From the NCBI GenBank assembly GCA_038214535.1, contig JBBQRS010000115.1, forward strand, positions 1 through 15,205: DNA of 15,205 bases. Reading direction: 5' to 3'. The notes beneath the pieces were generated by a model. The model saw only the letters and a list, made by a program, of their open reading frames with translations. It searched no databases and was not told the origin of the DNA. This document shows positions 6,119 to 12,927 of the stretch, one piece after another (position 1 is the stretch's first letter; each line of letters starts with the position of its first letter). A program made the position numbers and the translations under genes. This DNA comes from JBBQRS01 sp038214535. Its GTDB lineage: Bacteria > Chloroflexota > Anaerolineae > CG2-30-64-16.

Positions 6119-7530
6119 TGGCTGAAGAGGTCTTCATCCCGAAGTACGGGCAGACCGTCGAAGAAGTGACCATCGTGCAATGGGTGGCCGAAGATGGGGC
6201 GCAGATCAAGAAGGGGCAGGAGCTGCTGGAGATCGAGACGGACAAGACCACCTTCATGGTTGAAGCCGAGGTCAGCGGCACGCTGCACCGCGGGCCGTTC
6301 AAGGCCGGGGAGGTCGTCCCGGTATTGACGGTGATCGCCGTGATCGGCAAGCCGGAGGATAAGTACGTCCCCGGCGTCTTCGGCGAGGAGTCGGTTGCCG
6401 CGGAGACGGCGGCTGAAGCCGCTACTACGAAGGATACCGCGGAGACGACGGCTGAAGCCGTCACTACGAGCGAAGAGACGGGTGAGAAGGCGTTCGCATC
6501 GCCGAGGGCGCGGCGGCTGGCCGATGAGAAGCACGTGGACATCCGCCAGGTGACGCCGACCGGCGGCGGCGGAGTGCGCGTCACCGAGAAGGACGTGCTG
6601 GCGTATCTGGCGGCGGCCCCCAAAGCCACCCCGATCGCGCAAAAACTGGCCGCGGAGGCAGGCGTGAACCTGCGCGCGCTCACCGGCACCGGGCCGGGCG
6701 GTAAGATCACCAAAGAGGATGTCGAGCACGCCATGCAGCCTGCGGCCGCGCCGACGCCCGCGGCCACACCTGCGCCCGTCGCGCCCGCGCCTGTCATCTC
6801 GAAGCCCGCGCCGTTGCCGCAAGCGGAAGTGATCGAGCGCATCCCGCTCAAGGGCGTGCGTGGCATCATCGCCGATCGGATGGGGACGAGCGTCCACACC
6901 ACGGCGCGCGTGACCCTGCTGATGGAGGTGGACGCAACCGAGTTCGTGGCGATGCGCGAACGGCTCAAGGCGAAGGTGGCCGAGGAATGGGGCTTCGCAC
7001 CCGGCTACAACGACCTGCTGGGCAAGATGGTCGCCGTCTCGTTACGAAAATATCCCTACATGAACGCCCGCCTCGCGGCAGATGCTATCGAGATCTTGGG
7101 CCACGTCAACGTTGGGATGGCCGTGGATACGGAGCGCGGGCTGCTGGTGCCCGTGGTGCGCGACGCGGACCAGAAGACGCTGCGCCAGTTCGGCGCGGCG
7201 TTCCGCGAGATGGTGAGCCGGGCGCGCGCCGGAAAGTCGCTGCCCGATGATCTCACGGGCGGCACGTTCACGCTGACCAACCTGGGCATGTTCGACATCG
7301 AAGGCTTCACGCCGATCATCAACCTGCCCGAAGCGGCGATCCTGGGCGTGGGGCGCATCATCCCGAAGTGGGTCCATCGCGAGGAAAGCCCCGCCGCGCC
7401 GGTGCTGCGCCAGATGATGACGCTCAGCCTGGTGTTCGATCACCGGGTGGTAGACGGCGCGCCGGCCGCACGCTTCCTGCAGAACATCAAACACCTGGTG
7501 GAAGAGCCGTACCTGCTGCTGGCGGAATAG
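6118..7530 (+). CDS. Dihydrolipoamide acyltransferase E2 with two E3-binding domains
   Basis: The 470-residue protein carries domains in order. A lipoyl domain spans about 1-85, with the lipoylation site K43 in ETDKTTF. A Thr/Ala/Glu linker follows at about 90-123. The first peripheral-subunit-binding domain spans about 125-168 (ASPRARRLADEKHVD...VTEKDVLAYL). The second spans about 170-207 (ATPIAQKLAAEAGVN...GKITKEDVEHAM). An Ala/Pro hinge (209-235) leads to the catalytic domain from about 240, with the HxxxDG motif H442-D446-G447. It takes the acyl group from E1 and passes it to coenzyme A. The acyl specificity is unresolved; no E3 gene is in the window. The ATG overlaps the E1 stop. Oddities are the doubled binding domain and a repeat-derived tract in the linker (6397-6469). 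A single binding domain is usual in this family. Confidence 0.93.
   Translation: MAEEVFIPKYGQTVEEVTIVQWVAEDGAQIKKGQELLEIETDKTTFMVEAEVSGTLHRGPFKAGEVVPVLTVIAVIGKPEDKYVPGVFGEESVAAETAAEAATTKDTAETTAEAVTTSEETGEKAFASPRARRLADEKHVDIRQVTPTGGGGVRVTEKDVLAYLAAAPKATPIAQKLAAEAGVNLRALTGTGPGGKITKEDVEHAMQPAAAPTPAATPAPVAPAPVISKPAPLPQAEVIERIPLKGVRGIIADRMGTSVHTTARVTLLMEVDATEFVAMRERLKAKVAEEWGFAPGYNDLLGKMVAVSLRKYPYMNARLAADAIEILGHVNVGMAVDTERGLLVPVVRDADQKTLRQFGAAFREMVSRARAGKSLPDDLTGGTFTLTNLGMFDIEGFTPIINLPEAAILGVGRIIPKWVHREESPAAPVLRQMMTLSLVFDHRVVDGAPAARFLQNIKHLVEEPYLLLAE
6397..6469 (+). repeat. Tandem 39-nt repeat inside the E2 gene, related to the intergenic palindrome
   Basis: Copies at 6397-6430 and 6436-6469 are offset by 39 nt (13 codons) and differ at only a few bases. 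They encode AAETAAEAATTK and TAETTAEAVTTS, near residues 94-105 and 107-118, in the flexible linker after the lipoyl domain. The second copy contains 20 nt (6448-6467) identical to the reverse complement of 545-564. Because the unit is in frame and lies in a linker, it can be tolerated. Confidence 0.8.
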
Positions 7531-7541
7531 CACGACGCATC

Positions 7542-7574
7542 AGAAACCGGGTTTCTGGTAGAAACCCGGTTTCT
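7542..7574. repeat. AGAAACCCGGTTTCT-type palindromic repeat pair after the E2 gene
   Basis: AGAAACCGGGTTTCT (7542-7556) and AGAAACCCGGTTTCT (7560-7574) are exact reverse complements separated by GGT, and each arm is almost palindromic on its own. It begins 12 nt after the E2 stop and can form a 15-bp hairpin. From general knowledge, the same short motif is scattered through many cyanobacterial and Chloroflexota intergenic regions. It may stabilise the E2 3' end or limit readthrough into the kinase gene. There is no T-run downstream. Confidence 0.8.
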
Positions 7575-7605
7575 CGCGTCCACGCGGAGAATACCCGCAA
7601 TCCGC

Positions 7606-7634
7606 TTGACGTAGCTTCCCGTCCGATTTAGAAT
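7606..7634 (+). promoter_or_regulatory. Sigma70-type promoter for the FGGY kinase cluster
   Basis: TTGACG (7606-7611), a 17-nt spacer and TAGAAT (7629-7634) match 10 of 12 consensus positions. Transcription would start near 7641, leaving a leader of about 28 nt that contains GAGG (7661-7664) before ATG 7669. With the repeat hairpin just upstream, it suggests the kinase cluster is a separate transcription unit from E1-E2. Confidence 0.65.
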
Positions 7635-7668
7635 CGTATTACTTTGCCATCCAGCTCAATGAGGCGCC

Positions 7669-9213
7669 ATGACCGGCCGTACTTACATCCTCGCGCACGA
7701 CCTCGGCACTACCGGCAACAAGGTATCGCTTTTCGATGCCGAGACGGGGGCCGCCGTTGCTTCGGCCTATCACCCGTATCGGACCGATTATCCCCACTCC
7801 GGCTGGGCCGAACATGACCCCGCGGACTGGCGACGCGCCGTGCTGGGCGGGACGCGGGAGTTGCTGGACAAAACGGGCGTCGCGCCCGGCGACATCGCGG
7901 TGGTGAGCTTCAGCGGGATGATGATGGCCGCGTTGCCGCTGGACGCGAACGGCGAGCCGTTGCGCTCGGCGATCCTGTGGGCCGACGTGCGCGCCACGGC
8001 GGAGGCCAACCTGCTGGCGCGGGCCGTCGGGTATGAGACGGTCTACCGGCGCACGGGACACCGCCCCAGTTCCTCGTATACCGGCCCGAAGATCCTGTGG
8101 ATCAAACGCCACCAGCCGGAGATTTACGCGCAGGCGCGCGTGTTCTTGCAGCCTAAGGATTATGCCGCCTATCTGTTCAGCGGGGAGTATGCGACCGATT
8201 ATTCGGACGCCTCCGGCACCAACCTGTTCGACCTGGAGACGCGCTCCTGGGCCCCCGACCTCATCGCGGCCGCCGGGCTGGATGCCGACAAGCTGCCACC
8301 CGCTTACCCCTCGGCGCAGGTCATCGGCCACGTGACACCGGAGGCGGCCGCGCTGACCGGGTTGCAGGCCGGGACGCCGGTGGTGATCGGCGGCGGCGAC
8401 GGCGCGTGCGCCACGGTCGGTTCGGGCAGCGTGGCCCCGGGCCAGGCATATAATTACATCGGCTCGTCGGCGTGGATCGCCGTGACCGCCGAAAAGCCGC
8501 TGATTGACCCGGAGATGCGGACGTTCACCTACGTACACATGGATCCGCGCTATTACTTCCCTACCGGTACCAACCAGTGCGCCGGCGGCGCGTTCGATTG
8601 GCTCGAACGGCTGTTGCGGTGCGCGACGCCGGAGGACGCGGGCGACGCATCCGCGGCGCGCATCTACGATGAGCTTGCAACAGCAGCCGCGACCGCGCCG
8701 CCAGGAGCGCGCGGGTTGCTTTTCCTGCCACACCTGATCGGTGAACGCACCCCCTACTGGAACCCCAGCGCGCGCGGCGGGTTCGTGGGGTTGACGATGG
8801 CACACGGGCGCGCGGAAATGGCGCGCGCCGTGCTGGAAGGTGTGGCGCTCAATCTGCGCTCGATCCTCGTGGCCTTCCGCGGTCTCGATACCGAAATCAA
8901 CGCCATGCGGCTGATCGGCGGCGCGGCGCGCAGCCCCGTCTGGCGGCAGATCATCGCCGATGTCTACGGTTTGCCGCTGCTTCTGCCGCAACTGGTCTCC
9001 GAGGCGACCTCGCTGGGCGCGGCCATCGCCGGGGGCGTCGGCGTGGGTCTCTATCCCGATTACAGCATTGCCCGCACGTTCGTCCGAACCACAGAGGCCG
9101 AGCGGCCCGATCCGGCGACGCAGGCGCAATACGACATCATCTATCCGCTGTTTCTGGACGCATACCGGGCAACCGAGCCCCTATTCGCCCGGCTGGCAGC
9201 GTTGCCGCAGTAA
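7669..9213 (+). CDS. FGGY-family carbohydrate kinase (xylulokinase-like)
   Basis: The protein has 514 residues, normal for FGGY kinases. The N-terminal actin-like domain opens with the phosphate loop DLGTTGNKVSLFD, followed by GWAEHDPADWRRA. GGGDGACATVGSG carries the expected catalytic base D244. The C-terminal domain has LIGERTPYWNPSARGGFVGL and the adenosine-binding GGAARSPVWRQIIADV. Family knowledge: these enzymes phosphorylate a keto-sugar or polyol with ATP in the cytosol. The overall plan is closest to xylulokinase, but the usual GQMHG substrate motif is replaced by SGMMMA near residue 83, so xylulose should not be assumed. The gene is first in the right-hand cluster, preceded by its own promoter. 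The stop is 39 nt before the next start. Neighbouring dehydrogenase and isomerase genes would supply a ketose as substrate. Confidence 0.9.
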   Translation: MTGRTYILAHDLGTTGNKVSLFDAETGAAVASAYHPYRTDYPHSGWAEHDPADWRRAVLGGTRELLDKTGVAPGDIAVVSFSGMMMAALPLDANGEPLRSAILWADVRATAEANLLARAVGYETVYRRTGHRPSSSYTGPKILWIKRHQPEIYAQARVFLQPKDYAAYLFSGEYATDYSDASGTNLFDLETRSWAPDLIAAAGLDADKLPPAYPSAQVIGHVTPEAAALTGLQAGTPVVIGGGDGACATVGSGSVAPGQAYNYIGSSAWIAVTAEKPLIDPEMRTFTYVHMDPRYYFPTGTNQCAGGAFDWLERLLRCATPEDAGDASAARIYDELATAAATAPPGARGLLFLPHLIGERTPYWNPSARGGFVGLTMAHGRAEMARAVLEGVALNLRSILVAFRGLDTEINAMRLIGGAARSPVWRQIIADVYGLPLLLPQLVSEATSLGAAIAGGVGVGLYPDYSIARTFVRTTEAERPDPATQAQYDIIYPLFLDAYRATEPLFARLAALPQ

Positions 9214-9238
9214 CTTGAAAATCCGTATCCCTTGACAC

Positions 9239-9243
9239 AGGAG
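9239..9243 (+). promoter_or_regulatory. Ribosome binding site deciding the DUF4432 gene start
   Basis: AGGAG is followed after 9 nt by ATG 9253. The in-frame TTG at 9232 lies upstream of this site and has no comparable site of its own, so the ATG is the better start. Confidence 0.7.
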
Positions 9244-9252
9244 AGAAATCAC

Positions 9253-10341
9253 ATGGTCGAAACCCGCATTCACCTGGCTCCTACCGCATTCACCGAGGTC
9301 GAAAAACCCCTTGTTGAACATGGCCCGTTGAAGGCCAGCATCTTCCGCTACAACAGCGGCGTCGCCGCCATCCGCATTGCCAACGAGGAAGGCGAGCTCA
9401 TCCTGCTGCCATTCCAAGGCCAGCAGATCTGGTCCGCCAACTTCGGCGGACGGGAACTCACCATGAAGTCCATGTTCACCGCGCCGCGCCCGACCCGCGA
9501 ATATTTGGAGACCTACGGCGCATTCATGCTGCACTGTGGTGTCACGGCGATGGGCGTACCCGGCCCGAATGATAAGCATCCGCTGCACGGCGAACTGCCG
9601 AATGCGCCGTATCAGCAGGCATGGCTTCTGTCCGGCGAAGATGAGCGCGGGCCCTATCTGGCTCTGGGCGGCAGCTACGAGCATATCGTCGCCTTCAATG
9701 CGCACTATATGGCCCTGCCCGAAGTGCGACTCTACGCGGCGTCCACGCTTTTCTCTATCGGGATGACAATTCAGAATCTGCGGACGCAGCCGATGGAACT
9801 GATGTATATGACGCACGTGAACTTCCGCCCGGTAGACAATGGCCGGTTGGTCTACAGCGCGCCATGCACGCCCGGGATGGTCCGCGTGCGCACCGATATC
9901 CCCACGCATATGACCTATCCCGAGGGTTACGCCGAGTTCTTGCAGTTGCTTGTCGCCCAACCCGAACTCCACAACGTGTTGAGTCCGGGGCTGCCGTTCA
10001 ACCCCGAAGTCGTGCTGTTTCTCAAGTATCTGGCCGATGAGCAGGGTTGGGCGCATTCGATGCAGGTCCACCCGGATGGGTCCGCCGATTACATTGCCCA
10101 TCGCCCCGAGCAGCAAGACAAGGGCGTGCGCTGGATTTCGCGCCCCGGCGACCAGGATGCAATCGGCCTCGTGTTACCCGCAACCGCCGAGCCGGAAGGC
10201 TATCACGCGGAGAAAGCCAAGGGCAATATTCTCACGCTGGACGAAGGCGCAACGATCCAATTCGAATTGGTGGCGGGGTATCTGTCCGCCAATGAAGTCC
10301 CGGCCGTCGAGACGACCGTCGAAGGTATCCTGGCGGGTTGA
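9253..10341 (+). CDS. DUF4432 / aldose-1-epimerase-like protein
   Basis: The protein has 362 residues from ATG 9253. The fold class is the galactose-mutarotase-like beta-sandwich. The evidence is GELILLPFQGQQIWSANFGGREL near the N-terminus (the usual sugar-epimerase strand with an invariant aromatic/Gln region), then the HPLHGELPNAPY segment with H112, where epimerases and DUF4432 proteins keep a conserved His, and ALGGSYEHIV. There is no signal peptide, so it is cytosolic. Family knowledge: relatives interconvert sugar anomers, and several DUF4432 members sit in sugar operons with unproven activity. The gene follows the kinase closely and precedes a dehydrogenase, suggesting it feeds the correct anomer to the dehydrogenase or isomerase. 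The C-terminal catalytic carboxylate is not identifiable by eye, so the activity is tentative. Confidence 0.75.
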   Translation: MVETRIHLAPTAFTEVEKPLVEHGPLKASIFRYNSGVAAIRIANEEGELILLPFQGQQIWSANFGGRELTMKSMFTAPRPTREYLETYGAFMLHCGVTAMGVPGPNDKHPLHGELPNAPYQQAWLLSGEDERGPYLALGGSYEHIVAFNAHYMALPEVRLYAASTLFSIGMTIQNLRTQPMELMYMTHVNFRPVDNGRLVYSAPCTPGMVRVRTDIPTHMTYPEGYAEFLQLLVAQPELHNVLSPGLPFNPEVVLFLKYLADEQGWAHSMQVHPDGSADYIAHRPEQQDKGVRWISRPGDQDAIGLVLPATAEPEGYHAEKAKGNILTLDEGATIQFELVAGYLSANEVPAVETTVEGILAG

Positions 10342-10352
10342 CGCCTGACCTG

Positions 10353-10418
10353 CGGAGTGCACATCTGAGGATGCGCACTTCGCACACGGGTTAGTGCGCA
10401 TCCTCAGATGTGCCTCCG
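10353..10418. repeat. Inverted pair of GCGCATC-type palindromic units (BIME-like)
   Basis: The arms 10359-10379 and 10393-10413 are 21 nt each and perfectly complementary. Five more pairs follow outside (10353-10357 with 10414-10418) past a single bulged T. The loop is 13 nt (10380-10392). It fills most of the 121-nt gap between the DUF4432 and dehydrogenase genes and would form a strong hairpin in the operon mRNA. A single copy of the left-arm unit recurs at 11605-11631. Confidence 0.85.
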
Positions 10419-10451
10419 TCGGGAAAGCGCTGAAAGGTATACGTGTGTCAG

Positions 10452-10455
10452 GGAG
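10452..10455 (+). promoter_or_regulatory. Ribosome binding site deciding the dehydrogenase start
   Basis: GGAG (within AGGGAG, 10450-10455) lies 7 nt before ATG 10463. A longer in-frame start at 10394 falls inside the right arm of the palindromic repeat and has no such site. Confidence 0.7.
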
Positions 10456-10462
10456 AAGTCAC

Positions 10463-11560
10463 ATGAAAGATCAAACCCTAGCAACTTTGCCGGAAGCCAT
10501 GTCTGCCGTCGTCTGCCGGGGGCCGCATGACTACAAAGTAGAGACGTGGCCGACCCCCCTGCCGGGGTCGGGCGAAGTGCTATTGCGCGTCGCATTCTCC
10601 GGGATCTGCGCCAGCGACCTGAAGTGCTATCACGGCGCGCCGCTCTTCTGGGGTGACGCCGAACGGGCAGGCTATTGCCAACCGCCCGTGATCGCGGGGC
10701 ATGAGTTCGTCGGCGAGGTAGTCGCGCTGGGGGAAGGGGCCGGTGAAAAGCACGGCCTCGCGATCGGCGATCTCGCGGTGTCCGAGCAGATCGTGCCCTG
10801 CTGGGAGTGCGAGTACTGCAAGCGCGGCCACTACTGGATGTGCCCCAACGGTGACGTGTATGGGTTTCGCCAGCACGCGTTCGGCGCGATGGCGGAGTAC
10901 GTGCTGCTGCCGCGCAATTCGATCAACTACCGCGTGCCACCCTCCATCCCTGCCGAACATGCGGCGTATATCGAGCCGCTGGCCTGCGCCATCCACGCCG
11001 TCCAACGCGGCCAGATCGAGTTTGGCGATGTCGTGGTCATTGCGGGGGCCGGCGCACTGGGGCTGGGCATGGTGGCCGCCGCGCGCCTCAAACATCCGCG
11101 GCTGGTTATCGTGCTCGATCGGATCGAGCGCCGTCTGGCTGCGGCCCGCGCCTGCGGCGCAGACCTGACCTTCAACATTGACGAGGTGGATGTCATGAGC
11201 GAGGTTAAGAAACTGACCGGCGGCTACGGCTGCGACCTGTACATCGAGGCCGCCGGTCACCCCGCCGCGGTCGTGCAGGGTATCGAGATGGCGCGCCCGC
11301 TCGGCAGATACGTGCAGTTCAGCCTGCTGCGCGAACCCGCGACGGTCGATTGGACCATCATCGGCGACCAGAAGGAGTTGACCATCTACGGCGCGCACCT
11401 CAGCCCCTACTGCTATCCCATCGCGATAGATATGCTGGCCCAGGGATTGCTGCCGATGGATCAAATCATCACGCATCGCCTGCCGTTGACCGAGTTCAAG
11501 GCCGGCTTCGATCTGGTGGCCGAGAACCAACATTCGATCAAGGTCGTGCTGCAACCTTGA
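10463..11560 (+). CDS. Zinc-dependent medium-chain alcohol dehydrogenase, erythritol/L-threitol dehydrogenase type
   Basis: The protein has 365 residues. The GroES-like catalytic domain carries the probable catalytic zinc ligands C49 (GICASD), H80 and E81 (GHEF). The structural zinc loop has the four cysteines C113, C116, C119 and C127. A Rossmann domain follows with GAGALGLG and an acidic residue in VLDR, suggesting NAD rather than NADP. Family knowledge: such enzymes oxidise a secondary alcohol of a polyol or sugar to a ketone. The segments reading DWTIIGDQKELTIYGAHLSPYCYPIAIDML and THRLPL strongly recall erythritol/L-threitol dehydrogenases, but specificity inside this superfamily is poorly predictable. 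The gene lies between palindromic repeats, downstream of DUF4432 and upstream of the URO-D-like gene. A likely role is making a ketose for the FGGY kinase (inference). Confidence 0.88.
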   Translation: MKDQTLATLPEAMSAVVCRGPHDYKVETWPTPLPGSGEVLLRVAFSGICASDLKCYHGAPLFWGDAERAGYCQPPVIAGHEFVGEVVALGEGAGEKHGLAIGDLAVSEQIVPCWECEYCKRGHYWMCPNGDVYGFRQHAFGAMAEYVLLPRNSINYRVPPSIPAEHAAYIEPLACAIHAVQRGQIEFGDVVVIAGAGALGLGMVAAARLKHPRLVIVLDRIERRLAAARACGADLTFNIDEVDVMSEVKKLTGGYGCDLYIEAAGHPAAVVQGIEMARPLGRYVQFSLLREPATVDWTIIGDQKELTIYGAHLSPYCYPIAIDMLAQGLLPMDQIITHRLPLTEFKAGFDLVAENQHSIKVVLQP

Positions 11561-11562
11561 AC

Positions 11563-11590
11563 TTGCTGTCAGATTTTGTACTGTTATGCT
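11563..11590 (+). promoter_or_regulatory. Candidate internal promoter before the URO-D-like gene
   Basis: TTGCTG (11563-11568), a 16-nt spacer and TATGCT (11585-11590) are preceded by an extended -10 element (TGT, 11582-11584). Starting near 11597, the transcript would begin just before the repeat unit at 11605 and run through a leader of about 80 nt to the GTG at 11677. It is weak by sequence, and the gene may instead be read from upstream. Confidence 0.35.
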
Positions 11591-11604
11591 GAAAAGAGAC
11601 TCTC

Positions 11605-11631
11605 GCGGAGTGCGCATCTGAGGATGCGTAC
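11605..11631. repeat. Single GCGCATC-type palindromic unit after the dehydrogenase gene
   Basis: It matches 10352-10378 at 25 of 27 positions in the same orientation and contains the short stem CATC-TGAG-GATG flanked by GCG/CGC. Together with the pair at 10353-10418 it brackets the dehydrogenase gene. It lies in the 116-nt gap before the URO-D-like gene. Confidence 0.75.
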
Positions 11632-11676
11632 GCCGCGGGGTAATCAAATCCAGATCACACTATAGGAGCCAGGTAC

Positions 11677-12864
11677 GTGACGGAAACAACCTCAGAGACC
11701 AGAAGCGCGAACTGCCTGGCCAAGCTCGACCGCATGAACAAGACCCTGCGCCACGAAGAGGCAGACCGCGTGCCAATCAGCGATTTTTTCTGGGGCAGCT
11801 TTTTGGAGCGTTGGCGCGCGGAGTTGGGGCTGCCGGCCGATGCCGATATCTACGAGTACTATGATCTCGATTGGGTCGTCGCCGCGCCCAACCTCGACCC
11901 ACACATCAGACCGTTCGAGGTTTTGCGCGAAGACGAGAACGAGGTCGTCGTCCGCACGGGATTTGAGGCAGTCATCCGCAAGAAATTCGCCGACCCGATG
12001 CCAGAATGGCTCAGCTTCGATACGGACACGATCGAGAAGACCGCGGCGTTCGAGTTCGAAGATCCGTGGGATGAGCGGCGCTACTTCGCAGCCGGCGACA
12101 ACCAGCTCGCCGGGGTGGGTGACGGCTTCACCCGCAACACACCGGCCTGGATCGAGACGGTGAAGGAGCGGCGACCCGATTTCCCGGTCTACGGGGGTAT
12201 ATGCGAGGCAAACGAGTACATGCAACGCATCGTCGGCCCGGAGAATCTGCTGTTGTGGGTGGGGCTATATCCCGAAGAGATGGGCCGGTTCATCGAACGC
12301 GCCAACGCGTTCGCGCTGGAGCTCCTCAGGGCGCAAATCGCCGCCGCCGATGGTCTGCTGGACGGCATCATCATCTGGGGCGATGTCGCGTATAAAAAAG
12401 ACCTTTTCTTCTCCCCGAAATTCTGGCGCAAGTGGTATAAACCCGGTTTGCAGGCGCTGATCGCGGAGGCCCACGCCAACGGGCTGCCAGTGATCTATCA
12501 CGGATGCGGCAACGTCAAGCGCATCTTCGAGGATTACATCGAAATCGGTGTAGATGCCTACAATCCGCTGGAGGCAAAGGCCGGGCTGGATTTCGTGGAA
12601 CTACGTCGCCAATACGGCCATCGCATCGGCTTTTGTGGTAACATGGACGTGATGACCTGGGCCACCGGCGACCGCGACCTGATCAAGCACGAGGCGCTGA
12701 CCAAGCTTAACGCGGCCAAGGGCGGCGGGCTCATCTTCCAGTCGGATCATTCGGTGCCGAGCAACGTGAGCGGGGCGGATTATGAGTACGTCGTCAATCT
12801 GATCCGCGAGTGGGGCAAATATCCGCTGCGACTCGGAGAATACGACTTGCCCGATCTGGGTTAA
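11677..12864 (+). CDS. Uroporphyrinogen-decarboxylase superfamily protein with MtaA-like zinc motif
   Basis: The protein has 395 residues from GTG 11677, with AGGAG 8 nt upstream. The fold class is the URO-D TIM barrel: an N-terminal RHEEADRVPISDFFWG segment, GLLDGIIIWGDVAYKKDLFFSPKFWRKWYKPGLQALI in the middle, and IGFCGNMD and GLIFQSDHSVPSNVS near the end. It is unlikely to make haem. A His-x-Cys pair (H275, C277) and a later Cys (C320, in FCGNMD) form the HxCx(n)C pattern that binds zinc in cobalamin-dependent thiol methyltransferases such as MtaA. It sits between the sugar dehydrogenase and fucose-isomerase-like genes, so the substrate is probably linked to that pathway. No corrinoid protein is in the window. 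Function: unknown methyl- or carboxyl-transfer chemistry. Confidence 0.8.
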   Translation: MTETTSETRSANCLAKLDRMNKTLRHEEADRVPISDFFWGSFLERWRAELGLPADADIYEYYDLDWVVAAPNLDPHIRPFEVLREDENEVVVRTGFEAVIRKKFADPMPEWLSFDTDTIEKTAAFEFEDPWDERRYFAAGDNQLAGVGDGFTRNTPAWIETVKERRPDFPVYGGICEANEYMQRIVGPENLLLWVGLYPEEMGRFIERANAFALELLRAQIAAADGLLDGIIIWGDVAYKKDLFFSPKFWRKWYKPGLQALIAEAHANGLPVIYHGCGNVKRIFEDYIEIGVDAYNPLEAKAGLDFVELRRQYGHRIGFCGNMDVMTWATGDRDLIKHEALTKLNAAKGGGLIFQSDHSVPSNVSGADYEYVVNLIREWGKYPLRLGEYDLPDLG

Positions 12865-12915
12865 CCGGTGGTTAGAAACCGCGCCAACGATTGCGAAGCC
12901 TACTTTAATAATCAT

Positions 12916-12920
12916 AGGAG
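12916..12920 (+). promoter_or_regulatory. Ribosome binding site deciding the fucose-isomerase-like start
   Basis: AGGAG lies 7 nt before ATG 12928. The longer in-frame GTG start at 12868, only 3 nt after the previous stop codon, would add 20 residues unlike the family N-terminus. Confidence 0.7.
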
Positions 12921-12927
12921 ATTCATC

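Noticed and set aside
7639..9129. A 496-codon open frame on the minus strand opposite the FGGY kinase
   Set aside because: Low-complexity Arg/Gly/Ala-rich translation with no motif, lying entirely over a clear kinase gene and its promoter.
10394..10462. An N-terminal extension of the dehydrogenase
   Set aside because: The extra residues are encoded by the right arm of a palindromic repeat; the ATG at 10463 has a good ribosome binding site.
10353..11631. Insertion sequence or composite transposon around the dehydrogenase gene
   Set aside because: No transposase and no target-site duplication could be seen; the flanking units are short palindromes, not IS ends.
11677..12864. Haem-biosynthesis hemE assignment for the URO-D-like gene
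   Set aside because: The zinc-type HxC...C motif and the sugar-gene neighbourhood do not fit a housekeeping uroporphyrinogen decarboxylase.
12868..12927. An N-terminal extension of the fucose-isomerase-like protein from GTG 12868
   Set aside because: The extension covers the ribosome binding site of ATG 12928 and does not resemble the family N-terminus.
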